Source of the DNA: a virus
Direction: 5' to 3' (one strand)
DNA length: 64,000 nucleotides
IMG/VR virus record: IMGVR_UViG_3300033143_002274
Coordinates: 1-64,000 of that record
Part shown: in pieces, positions 31,145 through 40,425 of the stretch
Layout: every line of letters begins with the position of its first letter
How positions within the stretch are numbered: position 1 is the stretch's first letter
Translations under genes and position numbers: made by a program
The notes under the pieces: model-generated
What the model was told of the DNA's origin: nothing
The model's database searches: none
Seen by the model: the letters and a program-made list of their open reading frames with translations, nothing else

Positions 31145-31172
31145 CAACATCCTTACAATGTAGGATATATTT

Positions 31173-31199
31173 GGGGAACAGCAATGTTCCCCTTTTTTT
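31173..31199 (+). terminator. Intrinsic terminator after the tube gene
   Basis: GGGGAACA-GCAA-TGTTCCCC followed by seven T. A weaker hairpin ATCCT/AGGAT precedes it. The next late promoter starts 4 nt downstream. Confidence 0.88.
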
Positions 31200-31202
31200 A
31201 TG

Positions 31203-31210
31203 GATAAATA
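31203..31210 (+). promoter_or_regulatory. Late promoter
   Basis: GATAAATA immediately after the terminator; it restarts transcription for the tube-like and baseplate genes. Confidence 0.7.
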
Positions 31211-31215
31211 TAGTT

Positions 31216-31782
31216 ATGGGTTTCGACATACAAAATATCAGAGAAAAAGCACACAAGTTACGTGGACTGAGGGATGCAGTTGGAAGCGCATTGTCTGGTG
31301 CAGTCAGTGACTTCTTACCAAAAAATCCACAGAAAAGTTATCTGTGGGATATTTCTATAGTGGGTAATCAAACTGACATACAAACATTTGCCAAATCAGT
31401 TTCTATACCACAATCTTCAATTGATCCTATTTTAATGAGTTACATGGGTGAGAAAGTTTTTTACGCAGGGAAGGAATCATCACCAAAAACAATCACCATT
31501 ACATTCTGGGATGATGAACGTACAACCATATTGAACTATCTTGATAATTGGTTCACAGAAGTTCATGAAAATAAAACAGGTCATATGTTGTCTGAGAGTG
31601 GATATAGAAGAACCATAAGGTTAAATTTAACAGACAGTACCGATTTATCAAACACATCCATAACAACGTTGTCTGGGGCATTCATTATAGACATAGCAGA
31701 AACACCATTATCTTATGAGAATTCTGATGCGGTTGAAGTGACTGCAACGTTCCAATACGAATTAAAGGAAATAGATGTATGA
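31216..31782 (+). CDS. Tail tube-like protein (gp19 paralog, tube initiator candidate)
   Basis: The start at 31216 follows the late promoter; an upstream in-frame ATG would lie inside the terminator. Residues after 36 repeat the gp19 pattern: NPQKSYLWDISIVG, FYAGKESSPKTITITFWDDE, SYENSD. The N-terminus adds a basic helical extension. A tube-fold protein next to gp19 could be the baseplate-tube initiator, the role of T4 gp54. Confidence 0.7.
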   Translation: MGFDIQNIREKAHKLRGLRDAVGSALSGAVSDFLPKNPQKSYLWDISIVGNQTDIQTFAKSVSIPQSSIDPILMSYMGEKVFYAGKESSPKTITITFWDDERTTILNYLDNWFTEVHENKTGHMLSESGYRRTIRLNLTDSTDLSNTSITTLSGAFIIDIAETPLSYENSDAVEVTATFQYELKEIDV

Positions 31783-32474
31783 CATATAATATAGCAGATG
31801 TCATAACACAAAAACAATCTGAATCACCAATGCGTAGTTACTTGTGGCGAGTGCTATTACCCGATCTTACTGTTGGGTTACAAAACTCAGGTGCGGTATA
31901 TGGTGATGGTGTTCGTGATGCCGAGATATTATTTGCTACTACCTCTAATATTAATCAAGATTTGAGTACACGTGTAACAAACATAACAATACCATTCAGC
32001 AATATTGAAACTGACAAGGCCATAAAAGGAAACTCCTTTTGGTATTATGCCAAACAGAATGATATCGGTAATATCAGTTTTGAAATACACGAACATGAAG
32101 ATGGCAAAACATTACAGTACTTTGAAGCATGGCAAAACTTAATGGGGAATACTGATGGTACATATAACGCGCCTGTCATATACAAACAGAATGTTAAATT
32201 CTATCGTCTGAGTTCCAACAAGCAAGACATTGTTGTACATACTTATGCTGGGTATTTCGTAAGTGGTATTGCTGATCTAAGTAATGATTATGAATCTAAT
32301 GATATTGTAAAATATGCTATAAACCTAACAGGTGATTCAGTAAAACATGAGACATTTAGTGTTGCAGGACTCAAAACCGTCACAACCAAAGAGAACACAC
32401 TTTTAGATTTGGGTACTATATTGGATGCAGGGAACATTGCACTTGGAACAGGGGAACTAAATTTACCCTTCTAA
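31779..32474 (+). CDS. Tube-fold tail protein (231 aa)
   Basis: SPMRSYLWRVLLPDL and the later GNISFEIHEHEDGKTLQYF follow the tube pattern (SYLW ... F-x-H-x-D), with extra N- and C-terminal segments. A third tube-like protein in a row suggests a tube initiator or terminator ring. It overlaps the preceding gene by 4 nt. Confidence 0.65.
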   Translation: MTYNIADVITQKQSESPMRSYLWRVLLPDLTVGLQNSGAVYGDGVRDAEILFATTSNINQDLSTRVTNITIPFSNIETDKAIKGNSFWYYAKQNDIGNISFEIHEHEDGKTLQYFEAWQNLMGNTDGTYNAPVIYKQNVKFYRLSSNKQDIVVHTYAGYFVSGIADLSNDYESNDIVKYAINLTGDSVKHETFSVAGLKTVTTKENTLLDLGTILDAGNIALGTGELNLPF

Positions 32475-32481
32475 ATAACAA

Positions 32482-32489
32482 CATAAATA
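32482..32489 (+). promoter_or_regulatory. Late promoter
   Basis: CATAAATA 19 nt upstream of the gp26-like gene. Confidence 0.65.
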
Positions 32490-32507
32490 AGAATAAAGGG
32501 GAATCAA

Positions 32508-33341
32508 ATGTTTGAAGAAGAAAACCAAGACGAAGTTACCAAAAAAGAAAAACCAAAAAAGAAAGCATCAAAACCAAAAGAAGATCTGAGTGTGAAGTAT
32601 TACTCTGTGGATCTTCCATCTAAAGGTATGCTTGATTATCCAGAAGAAGTTGAATACAGGGACATCCTTGTACGTGATGAAAAAATCTTATCTGCTGCCA
32701 CTTCAGTAAATTTTCAATCTATAATTAACAAAGTACTGAAATCATTATTAAAAGACGATGAAGTGTTTGACCAACTTACGATCTATGATCGTGATTACCT
32801 TATGTTGTGGGTATGGGCAAACAACTATACAACCACCAAAGATTTCGATGTAACATGTGATTACTGTACGAATGTAGATCATATTACAGTTGATGTTACC
32901 AAAACTGATATTACAGAATTATCTGACGAATATGAAAATCCATTTGAATATACATTAAGTAATGGTTCGGCAGTGAACCTAAGACTGCTCACTGTTAAAG
33001 ATGAAGAAATTGCAGAAAATTTTACTAAAAAGAATAAAAAAGATTCAGTGGAATCCGTCTTATTCGCCATGAGTATTGACATAGGCAAAGTAATGATGCT
33101 CCCCCAAAAGTTGAAATGGATCGAAGATAACATCAACGGACATGACATGGGGATGATCAGGGGATTCCAAGAGTATTTCAAATATGGTATTGATGATAAA
33201 GTTGAACATACCTGTACATCGTGCGGTGAGGTCACGACTCACACTATACCCTTTTCTCTCGAATTCTTTATGCCAACCTTACGAAACGATTTTGCGAAAA
33301 TGCTTCGAACTAACAAGCGGTCTAAGCATAAGTCCACTTGA
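32508..33341 (+). CDS. Baseplate hub assembly protein, gp26-like, with zinc site
   Basis: Lys-rich N-terminus, then VDLPSKGMLDYPEEVEYRDI and FDQLTIYDRDYLMLWVWANN, typical of the T4 gp26 family. Two CxxC pairs (TCDYCTN and TCTSCGE) could bind zinc. In T4, gp26 belongs to the baseplate hub. Its last 50 codons overlap another frame that continues 94 nt further. Confidence 0.78.
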   Translation: MFEEENQDEVTKKEKPKKKASKPKEDLSVKYYSVDLPSKGMLDYPEEVEYRDILVRDEKILSAATSVNFQSIINKVLKSLLKDDEVFDQLTIYDRDYLMLWVWANNYTTTKDFDVTCDYCTNVDHITVDVTKTDITELSDEYENPFEYTLSNGSAVNLRLLTVKDEEIAENFTKKNKKDSVESVLFAMSIDIGKVMMLPQKLKWIEDNINGHDMGMIRGFQEYFKYGIDDKVEHTCTSCGEVTTHTIPFSLEFFMPTLRNDFAKMLRTNKRSKHKST

Positions 33342-33435
33342 TGTAGACTTGATGACAGTCACAGAGGTAAGATATTACCTTAAGTGGTTGAATGAAAAAA
33401 TAAAACGTGAGAACGATGCTATTCGTAATTCGTAA
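33184..33435 (+). CDS. Overlapping-frame extension of the gp26-like gene (gp51-like or frameshift product)
   Basis: A +1 frame relative to the gp26-like gene runs past its stop and ends ...TVTEVRYYLKWLNEKIKRENDA. The part after 33290 (RKCFELTSGLSISPLDVDL) looks like a real helical domain rather than noise. It may be read by ribosomal frameshifting or from an internal start; the N-terminal limit is uncertain. T4 has a small hub assembly catalyst (gp51) acting with gp26, and tail chaperones often use frameshifts. Confidence 0.45.
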   Translation: MVLMIKLNIPVHRAVRSRLTLYPFLSNSLCQPYETILRKCFELTSGLSISPLDVDLMTVTEVRYYLKWLNEKIKRENDAIRNS

Positions 33436-33438
33436 TTG

Positions 33439-33446
33439 TATAAATA
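33439..33446 (+). promoter_or_regulatory. Late promoter
   Basis: Perfect TATAAATA, 32 nt upstream of the 33478 gene. Confidence 0.75.
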
Positions 33447-33477
33447 CCATATATAAATTACAAATTAAGGATAGCAT

Positions 33478-34422
33478 ATGTTTGATCACCAAGCAGTAGT
33501 AGAAGAAGCATACAACTTACTGACAAATAACAGTATTTTAACTGAAGCACAAGATATTTTTAAAGGATACGTCTACAAGGACAAATCACGTTTAGCTGGT
33601 GGTCGTTTAAAAAGAAACATTTTTGATTTCAGGAAACATCTTACGAGTACGATTGACAAGTTACAACCACTCTTTATTGTGGGGTACAACCTTGAAGACA
33701 GTCACTTATTCTATGAAATTTGGTATCTTCCATTTGACGGTGAATACATTATCGTAGACAAATTTGGCAAGCGTACTACCAAGTTTAAAAAACATTCAAC
33801 TATAACCAAAGCAGTAGATGAACTTGTGGATATGATTAGTACAATCGACCCAGAAGATCTGTACGACCTTGATGAATTAGAACTTGACGTTGATGATTTG
33901 GAAGACGAATTGGATGACGCGAAAAAACGTGTGGAATTCAAAAAACTTGAGAAAGAATTTGGTAAAGCATCACGTGGTGCTATCAAGCAGTTCGAATGCA
34001 AATCTTATGAAGAAATCGAAACACTACTTGAACAAAATATAACCTCACGTGGGTTACTTGCAGATTTGATTAATGCCAGTGTTGTTGAATACAAAGAAAC
34101 CAGAATGAATCGTAATAAGATTAATTCTGCATGGAAGTTCTTATTGGGGCGAGACATTACATACCCAACCAAATATCTTGGTGGTGGAATCAAAAACGCA
34201 GTACTCAAATTGATAGGCAAAGATCGTGAAGCATCATTTGTTGTAGGATACTCATTAGCTGATAAACTCAACTTCGAAATCTGGTTTGTCAAATCAATTA
34301 ATTCTGGTAAAGGTAGCTTCTATGTATTTGATATCACATCAGCTAAAGTTTTAGCCAAAAATCTACCCAATATGCGTCAGGCATATGCACACATTGCAAA
34401 GAAAATTACAACTAAGGTCTAA
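33478..34422 (+). CDS. Hypothetical protein with internal duplication and gp21-type site (314 aa)
   Basis: Two related domains: residues 28-125 (RLAGGRLKRNIFDFRKHL ... FIVGYNLEDSHLFYEIWYLP) and 220-312 (KYLGGGIKNAVLKL ... FVVGYSLADKLNFEIWFVK), linked by an acidic segment (LYDLDELELDVDDLEDELDD). The N-terminus contains NSILTE/AQD, an LxE/A motif at residue 23, so it may be packaged and processed. It has its own late promoter. No known family is assigned. Confidence 0.7.
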   Translation: MFDHQAVVEEAYNLLTNNSILTEAQDIFKGYVYKDKSRLAGGRLKRNIFDFRKHLTSTIDKLQPLFIVGYNLEDSHLFYEIWYLPFDGEYIIVDKFGKRTTKFKKHSTITKAVDELVDMISTIDPEDLYDLDELELDVDDLEDELDDAKKRVEFKKLEKEFGKASRGAIKQFECKSYEEIETLLEQNITSRGLLADLINASVVEYKETRMNRNKINSAWKFLLGRDITYPTKYLGGGIKNAVLKLIGKDREASFVVGYSLADKLNFEIWFVKSINSGKGSFYVFDITSAKVLAKNLPNMRQAYAHIAKKITTKV

Positions 34423-34426
34423 GTAA

Positions 34427-36640
34427 ATGCCTATTGATGAAGATATAAATAAGCAACATCTTAAGGACTTTGTTGGTGAAATTGAGAAGATAAGATTTGA
34501 TATACGTAAGAGTGCGATACTTAACAAAGGTAGCGACAAATACATACGTAACCTTGAAAGGCTAATCAAGACCTCAAAAGAAATCATTGGTGGCACTGCT
34601 TCCAAAAACGCCGATAAAAAGTTTGAAAAATTAGTTCGTGATACCGATCTGTCTTTACGTATGCTTCGTAAAAAGAATCGTAAGGATGAAGAATTCCAAG
34701 AAGAATTTACTAATGTATTTGGTGACATAAAAGAATCACAAGACGCATCTGTTGGTGTGTTCAAGAAGATTAATTCATCACTGAAGAACATGACAAGCAA
34801 TATTGCTCTTATGTCAGAGGCTTCAGCTAAGGACGTTGAAGACACCGGATTAAGTTTCCTTACTGGCGCATTTGGCGCAATAGCAAAAGAAACTGCTGGC
34901 ATAGATAAAGTATCTGATATAGGTGGTAAAATCACTGGTATGTTTGGCAGTGATATTAAAGGTCAGGCACATGATGGCATGACTTCTATACCAAGTGAAG
35001 GTACGTATAACCTTGATGGTGGTGAGCGCGTTCTTGCCCCTGAACAAAATAAAGATTTAAGTTCATTCCTTCAGAACGATGGGGGTGGGGGTGTATCATC
35101 TACCTTCCTTAAAAACATTGAAGAAAATACTGAAATATTATCAAATGGTAAACCAATAGACGTATTCAACAAAGATCATAATCCAGCATATTTTAATTCT
35201 ATTATTGATAATGATGACAGACTCAGTATTGAAAATGAAACTATTGAAAAGAAACGTCATAAAGAAGTTAAGACTAAGTTTGAAATTTTGGGTGATATCC
35301 TCACACGTGTGGGGGATTCATGGTTAACTGATTTTGTTATCGGCATACAGATATGGAGTAAACGGTTTGCGCGTCACCCAATACTATCAACAATGGGATT
35401 GTTGTTAAAAACATTCACTAAGTTCAGTGGTATAGGATTTCTATTAAAGAAACTTGGTGGGTTCTTTTTTGGTAAAAAAGCTAAAACTGATACTGACAGA
35501 ATCGTTCATGCAAATGAAGATATCATAAGTGCTATTAAAGGTGAGGCAGCAGAAGACCGTAGAGGTATTTTTGGGAAAGCGTTTGATGCCATAACGGGAA
35601 TTATTGGAAGAAAAAAAGATCAAGTTAAAGAGAAAGCAATAACTCTTGGTAAATCTGCACTAAAAGATATGGGTGGTATGTTCAGTAAGGGATTGAAGTC
35701 TTCCAAATTTGGTAAAATGTTCAGTGGTATTGGTAAGAAGTTTGATAAGGGTTTCAAAAATCTTAACAAACAGTTACCAAGAAAACGTGATGCCAAAGGA
35801 CGATTTGCTAAACGTGACAAGACTGAAATCTTAATTGAAACAATGAAACGTATGTCTCAAGGCGTATGGGGTATTCTTAAGGTCAATGAAGATGCTGCTG
35901 ATGAAGCTAAGAAAGGCAAAGGTGGTGGTGGTATATTTGGTAAGCTATTAGGTGGTGCAAAAGGTTTTGCTAAATTTGGTAAAAGAATAGTGATGATGAT
36001 TGGACTTGGTTTGATGACCGGACTAAAAGTTTTTGGGGCAAAAATGTTTGCAGTTGTTGGAACAAAAATGTTTGGAATGTTGGGACTTGCATTAGCTGGT
36101 GGTGGTCTGATTGGAACATACTTAATTAACCCATTACTCAACTGGATTGATAGTACTTTCGGCACAAGTATCGTCAGTATGATTGGTGGGTTGATGACTA
36201 AAATTATAGCAGGTCTTGAAAACTTACCTGTGATTGGTGGTCTGATATCAAGTATTACGGGTGGTGCAGCAACCCAAGCATTAGCAGTTAATAAATCTAA
36301 TGCACCATCAGAAAACCAAGTTAGTGGTATGCAAAATGTTGCAGCACGTGTTAAGTCAGGTGAACTCGAAAAAGGGTCTGCTGAAGTACTTGCCTTTTTT
36401 GACCAAATCAAAAAAGGTGATTATCAAATTGTACCTGTTACACAACAAGGTGAAAGCATAATCGACAAAACACAAATTGTAACTCAAAAAATAGAAAAGA
36501 AAATGTCAGAAGCTGCAATGTTCATGAAGCAACAAGCTGCTGCCGTTACAAACAATGTGGTAAATAATACACAACAGGTAATGAAAACATTACCGGCAGT
36601 AAGAGATTTAGATACAGTAGCAGCATCATTCAGAGGATAA
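34427..36640 (+). CDS. Tail tape measure protein (gp29 role)
   Basis: A 737-aa helical protein with Gly/Lys-rich middle, a hydrophobic segment around residues 515-570 (GLGLMTGLKVFGAKMFAVV), and the motif GTYNLDGGERVLAPEQN seen in many tape measure proteins. It is the longest helical tail protein here and lies between hub genes, as expected. Length sets the tail length; a hydrophobic stretch may insert into the host membrane at ejection. Confidence 0.82.
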   Translation: MPIDEDINKQHLKDFVGEIEKIRFDIRKSAILNKGSDKYIRNLERLIKTSKEIIGGTASKNADKKFEKLVRDTDLSLRMLRKKNRKDEEFQEEFTNVFGDIKESQDASVGVFKKINSSLKNMTSNIALMSEASAKDVEDTGLSFLTGAFGAIAKETAGIDKVSDIGGKITGMFGSDIKGQAHDGMTSIPSEGTYNLDGGERVLAPEQNKDLSSFLQNDGGGGVSSTFLKNIEENTEILSNGKPIDVFNKDHNPAYFNSIIDNDDRLSIENETIEKKRHKEVKTKFEILGDILTRVGDSWLTDFVIGIQIWSKRFARHPILSTMGLLLKTFTKFSGIGFLLKKLGGFFFGKKAKTDTDRIVHANEDIISAIKGEAAEDRRGIFGKAFDAITGIIGRKKDQVKEKAITLGKSALKDMGGMFSKGLKSSKFGKMFSGIGKKFDKGFKNLNKQLPRKRDAKGRFAKRDKTEILIETMKRMSQGVWGILKVNEDAADEAKKGKGGGGIFGKLLGGAKGFAKFGKRIVMMIGLGLMTGLKVFGAKMFAVVGTKMFGMLGLALAGGGLIGTYLINPLLNWIDSTFGTSIVSMIGGLMTKIIAGLENLPVIGGLISSITGGAATQALAVNKSNAPSENQVSGMQNVAARVKSGELEKGSAEVLAFFDQIKKGDYQIVPVTQQGESIIDKTQIVTQKIEKKMSEAAMFMKQQAAAVTNNVVNNTQQVMKTLPAVRDLDTVAASFRG

Positions 36641-36641
36641 G

Positions 36642-37343
36642 ATGGCAAAACATTTACATATAAACGAAAACGACCCCAGACAACTTATTCATTTCATAGA
36701 TAATATTCATGGTCTGACTGTTCGGGCAAATATGCCTGAAACAATGACTGTGGGTGTTGCAAGTGATATCGGTTCACCTTTTGCTGGATATGCCAGTGAA
36801 GGTACTGCTGCCAAAGTGTTAGCGTTAACAACGGGCGCATCAAGTAAAATTGGTATCGTAACCAAAAAACTATTCATGGGGGTAGATCAACCTGATATAA
36901 GTGTAGATATAAAATTTGAGGCATATTATTCTGCACTTGATGAAGTAGTAATACCTGCGATAAAACTTATGATGATCGGTACAGCCGAAGAAAAAAGTCT
37001 TGAAGGTGCGGTAAAAGATTTCGCAAAACTAATGGAAGCAGGTGAAACAGCTTTTGCTGATGTATCAGCAAGGATAGTAAGGGCAAAAAGAGTTGATACT
37101 GATAAACTGATTAACTACCTGAAAACACCAGCAGTAATCAAAGTAAAATTTGGTGATATTTTTACAGTACGTAATGCGTTCTTGTCAAGTGTATCTGTTT
37201 CGTTCAGTAATGTACTTGACAGTGACTTTCTTCCTATGGAAGCAACTGTGTCAGTGACAATAACACCACAAGATCCATTTACTAAAAATGAAGTTATCAC
37301 GATGTTCGCCAATCGTATTCAGAAGAAAAAGGCCAAAAAATAA
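36642..37343 (+). CDS. Baseplate tube cap protein, gp48/gp54-like
   Basis: VSVSFSNVLDSDFLPMEATV followed by SVTITPQDPFTK is the C-terminal tube-fold strand pattern of T4-type gp48/gp54 proteins. It lies directly after the tape measure gene and before the gp53-like gene. It probably forms the ring on which the tube polymerises. Confidence 0.65.
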   Translation: MAKHLHINENDPRQLIHFIDNIHGLTVRANMPETMTVGVASDIGSPFAGYASEGTAAKVLALTTGASSKIGIVTKKLFMGVDQPDISVDIKFEAYYSALDEVVIPAIKLMMIGTAEEKSLEGAVKDFAKLMEAGETAFADVSARIVRAKRVDTDKLINYLKTPAVIKVKFGDIFTVRNAFLSSVSVSFSNVLDSDFLPMEATVSVTITPQDPFTKNEVITMFANRIQKKKAKK

Positions 37344-37690
37344 TGCTTACTGAAAGAAAAGATTTGTATAGTAAAGTTATGGTTGATGACAACAAAGAAT
37401 TGGATTTACTTGATTCAAAGATACCTAATTTTGAATTTAACAGTTACACAACATTTACTGTGCCACAATTTGCCGAAGGAAGAATCGACATAATATCTTT
37501 TATAAAATACGATAATGTTAATCTGTGGTGGATGATAGCTCAAGCAAATGAAATCATAGACCCATTAACAGAATTATATATGGGGAGAGTGTTACTTATA
37601 CCAGATTTGTCAGAGTACTACACATTTTATAATGCTAATTCTTCGTTAGATGAAATAGAAGAAGTGTTCGACAAAAGAATCATAACTTAA
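37343..37690 (+). CDS. Baseplate wedge protein, gp53-like
   Basis: IISFIKYDNVNLWWMIAQAN and MGRVLLIPDLSEYYTFY form the LysM-like core shared by gp53-type wedge proteins (nLWW-x-IA-x-AN ... G-x-x-LxIP). The size of 115 aa is smaller than T4 gp53 (196 aa). The gene shares bases with both neighbours. Confidence 0.78.
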   Translation: MLTERKDLYSKVMVDDNKELDLLDSKIPNFEFNSYTTFTVPQFAEGRIDIISFIKYDNVNLWWMIAQANEIIDPLTELYMGRVLLIPDLSEYYTFYNANSSLDEIEEVFDKRIIT

Positions 37691-38904
37691 TGGCTGAAAC
37701 TAAAAATATAGTTTTATTTGAAGAAAATTGGGTAGATAATTTTTACATAAAGTTAGAATCAACCCATGATACTGCCGCGTCTGGATTACAGATAAGCAGT
37801 ATTGGAGTCACCGAAACCCTGTCATCAGGATCACCCTTCTTGGTTATGTATATACAAGACGCATTTGGTGATTTGATTAACCATACTTATATTTCTCCTG
37901 ATGCGGTTTATGATTTATACATAGGGAAAGACAAAGATGATAATACAAAAAGTTCATTTTCTATGTCAGTTAATAATATGGAGAATGTCCATGTTGGTAA
38001 GACTGAAACGATTGCATTAGATTTAACATTCATGAGTGACAAGTGGAATAAATTTATAAGAGAAGCACATTCGCGCTCATGGAAAGACACATCATATAGT
38101 GATGTTGTAAAAGACATAATTACTGAAAATGAATTTAGTGATGTGGACGTGGAAACTACCCAAGGTAGGTATGATGTAATTCAGCCTAATTGGAGTAACA
38201 TGAAATTTGTAAAATGGTTATCACAGCAAGCGGTTAACACTGAGGGTAACACCGGATATGATTTCGGAGTTACATTGGACAACAGAATGATTTTTAAATC
38301 ACTGGATACTCTATACAAAAGTAAACCGAAAAGATCAGTGATACTTGCTGCTCCTAACAATGAATTTGAATTTTCATTTCATAATTTTTCAATCAAACAA
38401 AATTATGCTCCTATGATAATTCAGGGTGCAGGTGGATTGACCTATACGTATTTTGATTATGATACTAAAACATATATCACTGACACAAAAACCGTTGAAG
38501 ATTCTGGCACAAGACAATTATCCGATTGGGCATTCATAGCAGAAAGTCACAATACTGCAACAAAAATACATGATGGGGGGCGTGATATTGATACCCCGAC
38601 AGTAGCAGAATCAAAGATAACATCTGTTGCTAACTCTATACAGAAGGTATCTATCAATATGGTAGGTGATTTTGACCTGCATATAGGGGATGTCATCAAT
38701 ATTTTAATTCCGTCATCTGAATTTTCAACAACATTATTGAATGAAAAGTATTCTGGGTACTGGTTGATTGGTGAGATATTACAAGATGTTGATTTTGTTA
38801 ACAAAACATTTCAATCTAATATTACTCTTATTCGTGCTGGGATAAACGGAACAGAACTAAAAGGATTAGTTAAGACTACTAAAGGAAAACAGTTAGGTAA
38901 ATAA
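37690..38904 (+). CDS. Baseplate hub protein, gp27/gpD-like
   Basis: The central region SYSDVVKDIITENEFSDVDV, followed by QPNWSNMKFVKWLSQQA, is the hub domain helix pattern of gp27/gpD/VgrG proteins. LHIGDVINILIPSSE near the C-terminus is also typical. It should form the trimeric hub that carries the spike encoded downstream at 39634. Confidence 0.78.
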   Translation: MAETKNIVLFEENWVDNFYIKLESTHDTAASGLQISSIGVTETLSSGSPFLVMYIQDAFGDLINHTYISPDAVYDLYIGKDKDDNTKSSFSMSVNNMENVHVGKTETIALDLTFMSDKWNKFIREAHSRSWKDTSYSDVVKDIITENEFSDVDVETTQGRYDVIQPNWSNMKFVKWLSQQAVNTEGNTGYDFGVTLDNRMIFKSLDTLYKSKPKRSVILAAPNNEFEFSFHNFSIKQNYAPMIIQGAGGLTYTYFDYDTKTYITDTKTVEDSGTRQLSDWAFIAESHNTATKIHDGGRDIDTPTVAESKITSVANSIQKVSINMVGDFDLHIGDVINILIPSSEFSTTLLNEKYSGYWLIGEILQDVDFVNKTFQSNITLIRAGINGTELKGLVKTTKGKQLGK

Positions 38905-38908
38905 GGAT

Positions 38909-39634
38909 ATGAAACTAGATGTATTAATGGAACGTATCAGCCTCAGTGGAGCAAATGATGATATTGATGAAATGGATGATGCCTATGATGAATTGGCATT
39001 GCTTAATCTTGCGTTCAAAAAAAATGATTTGGGCATTTTGATAAACAAACAGGGTGACAACCTTGATATGAATGATGTCCGTGAAATCAAACGAAAACTT
39101 GCAGGTATAATACGTAGCAATCCAATCATTGATGGGTCAGATGTTAAACGTGGTCGTGATGGATATGAAAAATTAAGATTGATTGGTCGTGGGGTTGGTC
39201 ATGGATTAGAACTTACGGCAACAGCAGCATTGACCGGAGCATTAGGAGCACTAACCGTTACGTCTGTGGGTGTACCCATTGTATCAATATTAAGCGGTAC
39301 AGCAGCAGTAGGCGCAGCAGCATTAGCAAAACACCAGTTCGGCATTCTTGGTAGCTTAAAAGCAACGTCACGTCTTATAGATGCTCTGGATGCGTATGAA
39401 GACTTGAACCCCAAAGCACGAAAGCGGTCTTTCTTGAAACGGTTGGTTGATAAACTTACATTCAAATCTAAAGATGAAATCAAAAAAGACACACTTAAAC
39501 AAATAAAGAATGCAAGCAAAAAAGCACAACGTAAATTTGAAAAAAGTATGAAGGGATTCCCGCGATACATTGAATACCACGAAGGTGGCGAAGTTAAGAA
39601 GATAGCAGTTGCAACCTTATTTAAAGATTTATAA
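38909..39634 (+). CDS. Hypothetical protein with glycine/alanine-rich hydrophobic core (241 aa)
   Basis: Starts MKLDVLMERISL, a MKL-type N-terminus with an LME site. Residues 92-138 are hydrophobic and small (AATAALTGALGALTVTSVGV), followed by a basic coiled-coil tail. The architecture resembles the 11509 and 13421 products. It lies between hub and spike genes, so it may be a tail-lumen or ejected membrane-active protein. Confidence 0.6.
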   Translation: MKLDVLMERISLSGANDDIDEMDDAYDELALLNLAFKKNDLGILINKQGDNLDMNDVREIKRKLAGIIRSNPIIDGSDVKRGRDGYEKLRLIGRGVGHGLELTATAALTGALGALTVTSVGVPIVSILSGTAAVGAAALAKHQFGILGSLKATSRLIDALDAYEDLNPKARKRSFLKRLVDKLTFKSKDEIKKDTLKQIKNASKKAQRKFEKSMKGFPRYIEYHEGGEVKKIAVATLFKDL

Positions 39635-40407
39635 TGTACAACCAATTAGTTGACAGAGAATTAACATCTGATAAGTTTGATGGTTTTTACAGGGGAATTG
39701 TAAAAGATGTCAGTGATCCTAAAGAAAGTGGTCGGATTCGCATTCAGGTTTTTCCTATGTTTGCTGGTGTTACTGATGATGTTCTCCCTTGGGCTATCCC
39801 TGCTGATTCAACATTTGGTGGATCGGCAAATGTAGGCAGCATTAATGTCCCTATTGTTGGGAGTCATGTATTCTGCTTCTTTGAGAATGGTGATTTCCGT
39901 TTCCCTGTCTATTTTGCGTCTGCTCCCGCCATACAAAACGATGTCCCAGATGTTCCTACATTATCACGTGAAGACGATGGTACTGTTGCGGCAATCAACA
40001 CAACACGTTCTCAGGGAGTTTCAACTGCATTTGGTGGAACATGGGATGAACCAGCAAGCGCATATGCTGCGGTATATCCACAAAATAAAGTATTCAGATC
40101 TGAAAAAGGTATTGTGATTGAGATTGATGACACCACTGATAATGTCAGATTTCATGTGTATCATCCAAGCGGAACACGCATAGAAACAGATGATGACGGG
40201 AATGTGACAGAACATGTTTCCGCTATCAAAACCACTGTCGTAATCAACGACAACAACATTGAAGTAAAGGGAAACCAGAATACCACTACAGGTGGGAGTC
40301 ATGGTGTCAAGATTGGTACTAACGGCAAAATTACTGTTGGTGGGAATTATGATATCGTTGTCAGTGGTGTTTGTAATGTTACTGCTACCACAATCAATCT
40401 AAATTAA
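39634..40407 (+). CDS. Baseplate central spike protein, gp5-like without lysozyme domain
   Basis: N-terminal OB fold (FYRGIVKDVSDPKESGRIRI, then VGSHVFCFFENGDFRFPVYF), a linker, and a C-terminal beta-helix of short repeats (VVINDNNIEVKGNQNTTTGG). The middle lysozyme domain of T4 gp5 is absent. The gene shares its first base with the end of the upstream gene. Confidence 0.85.
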   Translation: MYNQLVDRELTSDKFDGFYRGIVKDVSDPKESGRIRIQVFPMFAGVTDDVLPWAIPADSTFGGSANVGSINVPIVGSHVFCFFENGDFRFPVYFASAPAIQNDVPDVPTLSREDDGTVAAINTTRSQGVSTAFGGTWDEPASAYAAVYPQNKVFRSEKGIVIEIDDTTDNVRFHVYHPSGTRIETDDDGNVTEHVSAIKTTVVINDNNIEVKGNQNTTTGGSHGVKIGTNGKITVGGNYDIVVSGVCNVTATTINLN

Positions 40408-40411
40408 AATA

Positions 40412-40419
40412 GATAAATA
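40412..40419 (+). promoter_or_regulatory. Late promoter
   Basis: GATAAATA 7 nt before the gp25-like start codon. Confidence 0.65.
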
Positions 40420-40425
40420 CTGTTT

